From contig NZIM01000017.1 in NCBI GenBank assembly GCA_002691585.1, positions 1-35,551 on the forward strand: a stretch of DNA of 35,551 nt. The letters are read 5' to 3'. Below, in pieces: positions 27,815-35,551 of this stretch (its first letter is position 1; each line of letters starts with the position of its first letter). Under the pieces are notes generated by a model. That model ran no database searches. It had not been told where the DNA came from and saw only the letters and a list, made by a program, of their open reading frames with translations. Source of the stretch: Legionellales bacterium (GTDB taxonomy: Bacteria; Pseudomonadota; Gammaproteobacteria; Comchoanobacterales; Comchoanobacteraceae). A program made the translations under genes and the position numbers.

Positions 27815-28378
27815 ATGATTAAAGGAAAATTAGAAGAATTAGTTTTGTTGATTAAGCCGAATCGATTTGTTGATCACCGGGGTTTTTTTGCAGAGATCTA
27901 TAACCGCCAAAAATATTTACAAATGGGAGTTGATGTTGATTTTGTTCAGGATAATCATTCCGTGTCTCGTAAAGTTGGCACGCTACGAGGCTTACATTTT
28001 CAGGCTCCACCTCATGCCCAAGGTAAACTAGTACGTTGTGCAAATGGAGCCCTTTTTGATGTAGCTGTAGACATTAGGCGAGGAAGCCCAACTTATGGTA
28101 ATTGGGCAGGTTATGAGCTATCAGCTGACAATGGGTATGAGCTTTATGTCCCAGTTGGGTTTGCGCATGGTTTTGTTACTTTGGAGCCTTACAGTGAAAT
28201 TGTTTACAAGTGCAGCGATTATTATTCACCACATAATCAAGGTTCACTGCGCTGGGATGATCCGAGTATCGGTATTGAATGGCCATTAATAAGCAATCCA
28301 GTCTTGAGTGAAAAAGACGCTATTGCGCCCCTGTTTGAGAACTTTGTAAGTCCATTTATTTTTGGCGTAAACTCATGA
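27815..28378 (+). CDS. rfbC: dTDP-4-dehydrorhamnose 3,5-epimerase
   Basis: [73 protein letters not shown]. Confidence 0.97.
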   Translation: MIKGKLEELVLLIKPNRFVDHRGFFAEIYNRQKYLQMGVDVDFVQDNHSVSRKVGTLRGLHFQAPPHAQGKLVRCANGALFDVAVDIRRGSPTYGNWAGYELSADNGYELYVPVGFAHGFVTLEPYSEIVYKCSDYYSPHNQGSLRWDDPSIGIEWPLISNPVLSEKDAIAPLFENFVSPFIFGVNS

Positions 28379-29424
28379 AGATTTTGGTTACGGGTGGTGC
28401 AGGTTTCATTGGATCAGCGGTAATTCGTTTGGCAATTGCTCGAGGGTATTCAGTAGTGAATTTAGATGCTCTCACCTATGCAGCATCCTTAGAGAATGTA
28501 GCGTCAGTTGAAAAACATAAAAATTATGCATTTGAGCAAGTTGATATCTGCGACAGTGAAAGTTTGGCTGAAGTTTTTGCAAAGCATTCACCAAACACAG
28601 TAATGCATTTGGCCGCAGAATCTCACGTAGATCGTTCCATTGATGGACCAATTGATTTTATTAAAACCAACGTATGTGGAACCTTAAACATGCTTGAAGC
28701 CGCTCGAAGCTATTGGCAGGAACAAGGCAAACCAGAAACATTTCGGTTTCATCATGTTAGTACAGATGAAGTATTTGGTAGCCTTCCCAATAACCCAGAT
28801 GTCCTGTTTACAGAAAATACATCTTACAACCCACGAAGTCCCTATTCTGCATCAAAGGCAAGCTCTGACCACCTAGTTTCCGCATGGCATAAAACTTATG
28901 GTCTACCAATATTAATTACAAATTGTTCTAACAACTATGGACCTTATCATTTTCCAGAAAAATTTATTCCCCTAGTTATTATAAATGCCTTAGCGCGTAA
29001 GCCTTTACCGATATATGGTGATGGTAAAAATATTCGTGATTGGCTATATGTAGAGGATCATGCCGAAGCACTCCTTTTAGTTCTTCAAAAGGGAAAGGTA
29101 GGCCGTCATTATAATATTGGTGGTGAGAATGAACGGACCAATTTACAACTAGTACAAACTATTTGTGCTATCTTAGATATTAATCAACCACTTGAAAGTG
29201 GGAGCTATGCAAATTTGATTACATTCGTGACTGATCGCCCTGGACACGATGCGCGCTACGCGATTGATATTAGCCGTATTCGTGATGAATTAGGTTGGCG
29301 GCCATCTGTTACGCTTGATTATGGATTAGAAAAAACAGTTCGCTGGTATTTGGATAATCAAGATTGGTGGCGACCTTTGCTGAATCGATTTGGAGCAGGA
29401 CAACGATTGGGGGTAACCTCTTGA
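28375..29424 (+). CDS. rfbB: dTDP-glucose 4,6-dehydratase
   Basis: [81 protein letters not shown]. Confidence 0.97.
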   Translation: MKILVTGGAGFIGSAVIRLAIARGYSVVNLDALTYAASLENVASVEKHKNYAFEQVDICDSESLAEVFAKHSPNTVMHLAAESHVDRSIDGPIDFIKTNVCGTLNMLEAARSYWQEQGKPETFRFHHVSTDEVFGSLPNNPDVLFTENTSYNPRSPYSASKASSDHLVSAWHKTYGLPILITNCSNNYGPYHFPEKFIPLVIINALARKPLPIYGDGKNIRDWLYVEDHAEALLLVLQKGKVGRHYNIGGENERTNLQLVQTICAILDINQPLESGSYANLITFVTDRPGHDARYAIDISRIRDELGWRPSVTLDYGLEKTVRWYLDNQDWWRPLLNRFGAGQRLGVTS

Positions 29425-30269
29425 TCTTAGTTTTTGGAAAAACTGGACAAGTTGCCACTGAGTTACAGAACTCAGGCGATGTTTTGGCGTTGGGACGAGA
29501 ACAAGCCGACTTTTCTGACCCAAGGGCTTGTGAGAACAAGATTAGATCCCTAGCCCCACATGTGGTAATCAATGCCGCTGCCTATACTGCTGTTGATAAG
29601 GCTGAAGCTAATGAGAAGTTTGCTACTGTAATCAATGGTGATACTCCAACCATCTTAGCACAAGTATGCGCAGAAATGAAAATTCCTATAGTCCACATCT
29701 CTAGCGATTATGTTTTTGACGGATCGGGTAAATCAGCATGGAAGCCAGGCGATGCCACCTCACCCCAAAATGCTTATGGCCGTAGTAAATTAGCTGGAGA
29801 GAAAGGTATTTTGGGAAGTGGAGCCAATTATGTTATTTTAAGAACTTCTTGGGTGATATCAAGCCACGGTACAAATTTTGTAAAATCCATGCTTCATCTC
29901 TCGGAAACAAAAGACAAATTGACCGTAGTTGAAGACCAGATTGGGGGACCAACCCCAGCACAAGACATTGCCCAGGTTTGCATGATGATTGCGAAGCAAT
30001 TGCTAGTAAATCCTTCAAAATCTGGTATTTATCATTATTGTGGTACTCCAAATATTAGCTGGGCAGGTTTGGCATCAGAAATATTCTTACAAGCTAATCG
30101 GCCCACTGTAGTTGCGCCCATTCAATCCGACTGTTATACAAGATCCACTAAACGCCCCCTTAATTCTCGAATGGATTGCAGCCTAACAAATAAAATATTT
30201 GGAATCAAACAGCCAAATTGGCGTATGGGATTAAATAAGATTTTAAAAGAGTTAGAGGTTATAGTATGA
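29421..30269 (+). CDS. rfbD: dTDP-4-dehydrorhamnose reductase
   Basis: [73 protein letters not shown]. Start placed at TTG 29421, overlapping the rfbB stop as TTGA; the ORF track start at 29364 gives an atypical 19-aa extension. Confidence 0.95.
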   Translation: MILVFGKTGQVATELQNSGDVLALGREQADFSDPRACENKIRSLAPHVVINAAAYTAVDKAEANEKFATVINGDTPTILAQVCAEMKIPIVHISSDYVFDGSGKSAWKPGDATSPQNAYGRSKLAGEKGILGSGANYVILRTSWVISSHGTNFVKSMLHLSETKDKLTVVEDQIGGPTPAQDIAQVCMMIAKQLLVNPSKSGIYHYCGTPNISWAGLASEIFLQANRPTVVAPIQSDCYTRSTKRPLNSRMDCSLTNKIFGIKQPNWRMGLNKILKELEVIV

Positions 30270-31087
30270 AAAAGCGTAAGGGGATTATTCTAGCGGGAGG
30301 ATCCGGATCTCGGCTTTATCCGTTAACTATTTCGGTTTCAAAGCAATTATTGCCAGTTTACGATAAACCAATGATCTACTATCCGTTGACGGTTCTAATG
30401 TTAATGGATATACGTGATATTTTAATTATTACTACACCAAGAGATCAAGCGCAGTTCCAGCTCTTACTTGGTGACGGCAGTAAGTGGGGGGTTAGCTTAA
30501 GTTATAAAGAACAACCCAAACCTGAGGGATTGGCGCAGGCGTTTATCCTAGCTGAAGATTTTCTTTCCGGTGCACCTTCTGCATTGATACTTGGTGACAA
30601 TATTTTTTTTGGTCACGGTCTTCAGGAGTTTTTAGCTGCAGCAAATGAACAATCATCAGGAGCAACAATATTTGCGTATCACGTTTCAGACCCTGAACGC
30701 TATGGAGTAGTGGATTTTAATGATGATGGAACCGTAAAAGCCATCATTGAAAAGCCAAAAGTTCCACCGTCTAAATTTGCTGTAACTGGTTTGTACTTCG
30801 TTGATGAAACTGCACCTAAACGTGCTAAATCAGTTGAACCATCTGCGCGAGGTGAATTAGAGATTGTTTCCTTACTAGAAACTTATTTGCAAGATGGAAG
30901 CCTGTGCGTTGAGACTATGGGTCGTGGATATGCGTGGCTAGATACTGGTACTTATACCTCCCTTTTAGATGCTGCAAACTTTGTAAGGACACTATCAAAA
31001 CGTCAAGGTTTAGAGATTGGCTCTCCTGATGAGATAGCATATAAGCGAAAGTGGATTTTGAAAAATAGATCAGATACCACTCTTTAA
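30266..31087 (+). CDS. rfbA: Glucose-1-phosphate thymidylyltransferase
   Basis: KGIILAGGSGSRLYPLTISVSKQLLPVYDKPMIYYPLTVLM; GLAQAFILAEDFL; LGDNIFFGHGL; GRGYAWLDTGTYTSLLDAANFV. Confidence 0.97.
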   Translation: MKKRKGIILAGGSGSRLYPLTISVSKQLLPVYDKPMIYYPLTVLMLMDIRDILIITTPRDQAQFQLLLGDGSKWGVSLSYKEQPKPEGLAQAFILAEDFLSGAPSALILGDNIFFGHGLQEFLAAANEQSSGATIFAYHVSDPERYGVVDFNDDGTVKAIIEKPKVPPSKFAVTGLYFVDETAPKRAKSVEPSARGELEIVSLLETYLQDGSLCVETMGRGYAWLDTGTYTSLLDAANFVRTLSKRQGLEIGSPDEIAYKRKWILKNRSDTTL

Positions 31088-31394
31088 AGTTTCGTAGGAT
31101 ATACAAAGTAATTATCTCGACCAACAAGATTGAGAAAATTGGGCCGTTACATTTTTTTAAGGTTACATGATACTAAGTTTAGTCATCTAAACTACACTGT
31201 TAAAGATTAACCATATGAAATAAGCCAAAAATCTTTTACAATTTTAAATTGCCTCATGAGCCCCAATGTTGGCACAAAATAAGTCAAAGACTTTGAGCTC
31301 ACAATTAGTTTTAAATCTATTTGAGCATACTGAAGATTAATTGTTTAATAATATTAAGGCATTAAGGACTAAAATTTAAAGAGGTAGGAAAGTT

Positions 31395-32852
31395 ATGTGC
31401 AATGAAATAAAAAAAGATGATAAAACTATCATTCCCGTCTTGTTAGCAGGAGGATCTGGAACGCGTTTATGGCCTTTGTCGAGAAAATCCTATCCAAAAC
31501 AGTTTTCAAATTTGATTGGCGAGATGAGTTTGTTTCAAAGTAGTGCACAACGACTAACTTCATCTGACATTATTGAATTTGCCCCCCATATAACACTAAC
31601 AAACTCAGATTTTCGTTTTATTGTTTGTGAACAATTACAAGAGGTGTGTATTGATCCTGGTCCTATTATAATTGAGCCAGAGGCAAAAAACACGTCAGCA
31701 GTGATTGCAGCAGCAAGTATATTTGCTTATACCAAAGATGAAAATGCAATTTTACTCGTTGCACCATCTGACCATTTAATCCCAGATACTAAGGACTTCC
31801 ATAATTCAATTTCAGTTGGATTATCGCATGTTCATAACGGAAAGATAGTGACGTTTGGTATAAAACCAACTCATCCAGAAACGGGGTACGGTTATATGGA
31901 ACTTTCAAATAATAATCTTGATCAGTTTAGAACTTGTGATGTTATAAAGTTTGTTGAAAAGCCCAATTTGAGGCAGGCCAAAAAAATGCTAGAAGTTAAT
32001 GATTTTTTTTGGAATGCGGGGATTTTTTTGTTTAAAGCCAAAGACATGATTGAGGCGTTCAAGGTTTACGATCATGAAACATTAAATCTTGTATCAAAAT
32101 CAATTAAATCTGCTTCTCCAGATTTAGGATTTTTGCGTTTAGCAACACAACCTTGGTCAAAGCTTCAGAATATCAGTATTGACTATGCTATAATGGAAAA
32201 AGTTAAAAACCTCGTGGCAGTTCCTTATTCATCAAAGTGGTCTGACCTTGGGGGATGGGATTCAGTGTGGTCAGAAAGTATTCATGACTTGTCTGGTAAT
32301 GCTATTTCAAAATCTGCGTATGCCATAAAATGTTCAAATACACTATTGCGTTCAGAAAGTGATAATCAACAAGTTGTTGGTATAGGTTTGAAAAATATTA
32401 TGGCCATTGCAATGTCAGATGCTGTCCTTGTAGCTCACAAAGATTGTGCACAAGACGTTAAGAGAGTTGTAGAATTCCTAAAGACAAAAGATGTTCTACA
32501 AGCTGAGGTATTCCCAAAAGATTACCGTCCTTGGGGATGGTTTGAGAGCTTGGTACAAGGAGACTACTTTCAGGTGAAACGAATTTTCGTTAAGCCAAAG
32601 GCAGCTATTAGTCTACAAAGCCATAATTATAGGTCTGAACATTGGATAGTCGTTGAAGGTAAAGCAAAAGTAACTATAAATGAAGAAGTAAAGCTTATTA
32701 ATGAAGGACAGTCAGTTTATGTTCCATCTGGTGCCGTTCACCGTATGGAAAATCCAGAACAGCGGCCTATGGTATTAATAGAGGTACAAGTTGGGACTTA
32801 TTTTGGTGAAGATGATATCATTCGGTATGAAGATATCTATAATAGAAATTAA
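31395..32852 (+). CDS. manC: Mannose-1-phosphate guanylyltransferase / mannose-6-phosphate isomerase
   Basis: IPVLLAGGSGTRLWPLSRKSYPKQF; LVAPSDHLIPD; FVEKPNLRQAKKML; C-terminal cupin YRPWGWFESLVQGDYFQVKRIFVKPKAAISLQSHNYRSEHWIVVEGKAKV. Confidence 0.95.
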   Translation: MCNEIKKDDKTIIPVLLAGGSGTRLWPLSRKSYPKQFSNLIGEMSLFQSSAQRLTSSDIIEFAPHITLTNSDFRFIVCEQLQEVCIDPGPIIIEPEAKNTSAVIAAASIFAYTKDENAILLVAPSDHLIPDTKDFHNSISVGLSHVHNGKIVTFGIKPTHPETGYGYMELSNNNLDQFRTCDVIKFVEKPNLRQAKKMLEVNDFFWNAGIFLFKAKDMIEAFKVYDHETLNLVSKSIKSASPDLGFLRLATQPWSKLQNISIDYAIMEKVKNLVAVPYSSKWSDLGGWDSVWSESIHDLSGNAISKSAYAIKCSNTLLRSESDNQQVVGIGLKNIMAIAMSDAVLVAHKDCAQDVKRVVEFLKTKDVLQAEVFPKDYRPWGWFESLVQGDYFQVKRIFVKPKAAISLQSHNYRSEHWIVVEGKAKVTINEEVKLINEGQSVYVPSGAVHRMENPEQRPMVLIEVQVGTYFGEDDIIRYEDIYNRN

Positions 32853-33250
32853 AGGTTAGATTAGTGCGATAGTATTTTGGTTAGTGGCCAAGAAAAATGA
32901 TATCTACTGAGATCATTAAGTTATGAATAGTTGCTTTAAATTTTTCTATGCTTCCTTCTTAGATCCTTTTAAGTTTACTCATATATTTAACTGAAAAAAC
33001 AAAGAAATATTAGTGTGTCAACAATTGCTATTATCAACAGATACTATTTTAATTACTAGATGAATGTTATTCCTTTTCCATTGGCAGTAGTTAAAAGATG
33101 CCCATACAGTTTTTTAGAAAAAACATTATGGAATATAAAATTCAAAAAATTTAATGATTATGGAATTTTCTTTTTCTGTTTCTGTAATTTAGCTAATTAT
33201 TTACTTTAAAGAATCATTATGTTAAGCGTGATAATAAAAGGAGAATTAAA

Positions 33251-34261
33251 ATAATTTTTTTTATCAGTTTTATAATAACTATTATATCTATAGTCGTTAT
33301 AAGACCCATAGCGTTGAAATTTAATTTAATTGATCTTCCTAATCAGCGCAAGCGACATGAGGGTGAAATACCTTTGATTGGTGGCATCTGCATATTTTTA
33401 GGGTTATGTGCTTCTCAGTTTTATTTCAATGAACTTAACCAAACAATAATTATAATACTAATATCTTCTTTTCTTATTCTAATTTTAGGAGTAATGGATG
33501 ATTTTTTTAATTTAGGAGTGAAATTTAAACTAATTGCTCAACTTATTATAATTGTTTTAACTGTAATCTTTTCAGAAATAAAAATAACAAGTCTAGGAAA
33601 TTTATTTGGGCTAGAAAACACATTTGATTTAGGCTTGCTCTCCCTTCCATTGACCATAATAGCTATTGTTGGATTGACTAATGCTTTTAATATGATCGAT
33701 GGTATAGATGGTCAGGCCTCTTTTTTAACGATTATATCTATTATGGGTATGTTTTTATTTAATATTCATATAGCAGCCCCATACTTATTTAATTTATTAC
33801 TAGCAATTCTTGCTGGATTAATACCATTTTTAATTTTCAACATTATTTCTCATAAAAATAAAATTTTTCTTGGTGATGGAGGGAGTCTTTTTCTTGGTTT
33901 TAATATTTCTCTAGCATTAATTTATAGTGCCCAGAATTTAAAAATTTTTTCTCCTAGCTTTGCTTTATGGTGTGTAGCTATTCCGTTGTTTGATTTTTTT
34001 TGTGTAATAATTTTAAGAAAAATTAACAAACAATCATCAACAATTGCAAGTAGAGATCATATTCATCATTTTTTAGAAAACTTTTATTCTTCAAAAATAT
34101 GGATATTAATGTTTGTCACTATAGCTGGCATAGGATTGATAGCTTTGGGCTATTTTATAGAAAATAATTTTTCTTCAATTAGTTTACCTGTTTTTATATT
34201 ATTGTTCTTTATATATTTATCCATAAGGTTTTACTTTAGTTTTAAAGAAAAACATTTTTAA
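33251..34261 (+). CDS. WecA/MraY-family polyprenyl-phosphate glycosyl-1-phosphate transferase
   Basis: ALKFNLIDLPNQRKRHEGEIPLIGGICIFLG; MDDFFNLGVKFKLIAQ; LTNAFNMIDGIDGQAS; FLGDGGSLFLGF; ASRDHIHHFLENF. Extended from the called TTG start (33314) to 33251 (ATA) or 33254 (ATT), restoring IIFFISFIITIISIVVIRPIALKFN; AAAGGAG lies upstream. Confidence 0.85.
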   Translation: MIFFISFIITIISIVVIRPIALKFNLIDLPNQRKRHEGEIPLIGGICIFLGLCASQFYFNELNQTIIIILISSFLILILGVMDDFFNLGVKFKLIAQLIIIVLTVIFSEIKITSLGNLFGLENTFDLGLLSLPLTIIAIVGLTNAFNMIDGIDGQASFLTIISIMGMFLFNIHIAAPYLFNLLLAILAGLIPFLIFNIISHKNKIFLGDGGSLFLGFNISLALIYSAQNLKIFSPSFALWCVAIPLFDFFCVIILRKINKQSSTIASRDHIHHFLENFYSSKIWILMFVTIAGIGLIALGYFIENNFSSISLPVFILLFFIYLSIRFYFSFKEKHF

Positions 34262-34507
34262 GATTCTATTATATTCATATAATCTGTGATTAATAATCGT
34301 ATAACATCCACCAAAAAAATAGTTATAATGTGAGTTGCTCGTAAGGATTATGTAACGAAAAATATTAACTTCTTAACAGTTTTTTGAAACTATAAGTATG
34401 AATTTTGAAAATAGACAAAAAACTTGATTTATCAATTGTTGAAATCAAATAACTCAAATTAAATAAAGCATGTAAAGTTTTTCTGTAAAAAATAGTAATA
34501 TGCGAAA

Positions 34508-35548
34508 TTATGAAATGATATCCCAAAAAATTGGAAATTCAGGAGCAAATATTTTAATTTCATGGTTGCTTGCTTTAACAAATTTTTTAAAAACTATAGT
34601 TTTATTCTTTTTAACTATTTTAATTTTTTCTTTATTCAATTTTAAGTTGTAATGTTTAGCTCCATTAATACTTACAAAATCTTCTAGTCTGGTTATTGAT
34701 TTTTCATTATCGAATATTTGCGCTAATATTGATAAACTATAGGTTGCATTAAAAATACCAGCGCAACCACAATCACTCTCTTTATCTTTAGCTGGATGAG
34801 GGGCGGTATCCGTTCCTAAAAAGAATTTTGGATTACCGCTTACAGCAGCCTCTACAAGAGCTTTTCTATGTGTTTCCCTTTTTAATATCGGTAGACAATA
34901 GTTATGAGGTCTAATCCCTCGAACAAAAAGTGAATTTCTATTTAAAGCCAAGTGGTGCGGTGTGATAGAAGCTGCAAGGTTTTTGTTGCCTTCTTTCACG
35001 TATTCTGTTGCTTCTTTTGTTGTTATGTGTTCAAGAGTTATTTTAAGTTCAGGTAATTGCTTACAAATAAAATCAAGATTTTTATCAAGGAATACTTTTT
35101 CCCGATCAAAAATATCTATTTCAGGATTAGTCACTTCTCCATGAATTAAAAGTGGCATACCTACTTCTGCCATCATCTCCAGAACAGGCATTACTTTTTG
35201 TAGGTCTTTCACACCTGAGTCAGAGTTAGTAGTTGCTCCAGCAGGATATAGCTTTACTGCAAAAACAGCTCCATTTTGATATGCATTTTTTAAATCATTC
35301 TTATTGGTTCCTTCCGTTAAGTAGATTGTCATTAATGGCTCAAAAGTATCAGTTGAAGGAATTGCTTTTTCTATTCTTTTTTTATACTCAATTGCTTGCT
35401 TGGCGTTTAGTATTGGAGGAACAAGGTTAGGCATAACAATTGACCGTGCAAAATGTCTTGTGGTCTCTGGAACGACTGCTTTTAAAATTTCATTATCCCT
35501 GAAATGAACATGCCAGTCGTCTGGTTTTATAATTTCTATTTCTTCCAT
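34508..35548 (-). CDS. pyrC: Dihydroorotase (class II)
   Basis: IIKPDDWHVHFRDNEILKAVVPET; IVMPNLVPPI; AVKLYPAGATTNSDSGV; LLIHGEV; TLEHITTKEA; GTDTAPHPAKDKESDCGCAGIFNA. Confidence 0.97.
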   Translation of the reverse strand: MEEIEIIKPDDWHVHFRDNEILKAVVPETTRHFARSIVMPNLVPPILNAKQAIEYKKRIEKAIPSTDTFEPLMTIYLTEGTNKNDLKNAYQNGAVFAVKLYPAGATTNSDSGVKDLQKVMPVLEMMAEVGMPLLIHGEVTNPEIDIFDREKVFLDKNLDFICKQLPELKITLEHITTKEATEYVKEGNKNLAASITPHHLALNRNSLFVRGIRPHNYCLPILKRETHRKALVEAAVSGNPKFFLGTDTAPHPAKDKESDCGCAGIFNATYSLSILAQIFDNEKSITRLEDFVSINGAKHYNLKLNKEKIKIVKKNKTIVFKKFVKASNHEIKIFAPEFPIFWDIIS

Positions 35549-35551
35549 AAA

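Noticed and set aside
28095-28289. Small + strand ORFs inside rfbC and rfbB (28095..28289, 28694..28876)
   Set aside because: Out-of-frame ORFs fully inside strongly supported rfbC/rfbB coding sequence.
29364-29420. N-terminal extension of rfbD from 29364
   Set aside because: It lies inside rfbB and adds an atypical leader; TTG 29421 gives the expected start just before the FGKTGQ motif.
34262-34507. Possible bidirectional terminator between the convergent WecA-like gene and pyrC
   Set aside because: No GC-rich stem with flanking T/A tracts seen; only weak AT-rich repeats.
34962-35430. Two + strand ORFs (34962..35144, 35233..35430) opposite pyrC
   Set aside because: Antisense to a clear dihydroorotase gene; no domain signal.
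1-35551. tRNA, rRNA, CRISPR arrays, transposases/integrases and long direct repeats
   Set aside because: None recognised on reading; module junctions look mosaic but no mobile-element gene or repeat boundary could be supported.

Overview
AT-rich bacterial window that is almost wholly one surface-polysaccharide (O-antigen/capsule-type) biosynthesis locus on the + strand, about 30 genes, ending at a convergent dihydroorotase gene (pyrC, - strand). From left to right it contains: (i) a 'sporadic carbohydrate cluster' module (SpoChoClust-type 2OG-Fe(II) oxygenase, LIC12192-family protein, divergent UDP-galactopyranose-mutase-like flavoprotein, GmhB-like HAD phosphatase, orphan 350-aa protein); (ii) a PglK-like ABC flippase; (iii) wecB/wecC (UDP-ManNAcA); (iv) AsnB-like amidotransferase, methyltransferase, GT4, GT2, DUF616-like protein and Wzy-like polymerase; (v) a two-domain oxidoreductase plus heparinase II/III-type protein, methyltransferase and GT4; (vi) a Pgl/Leg-type module (aminotransferase, 4,6-dehydratase, PglC-type sugar transferase) followed by an ATP-grasp enzyme and a HAD phosphatase; (vii) a prolyl-hydroxylase-like 2OG oxygenase; (viii) rfbC-B-D-A, manC and a WecA-like transferase. 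Observations most worth a second look: the LIC12192/2OG-oxygenase/UGM-like module; the ATP-grasp + HAD pair where a PglD acetyltransferase would be expected; a degraded, internally deleted paralog of the orphan 350-aa protein hidden in the 6153-6438 'intergenic' region; and a WecA-like gene whose full N-terminal helix is recovered only by starting at a non-canonical ATA/ATT codon behind a good Shine-Dalgarno. No rRNA, tRNA, CRISPR array or intact mobile element was recognised. All family assignments are from reading the translations, with no database search.
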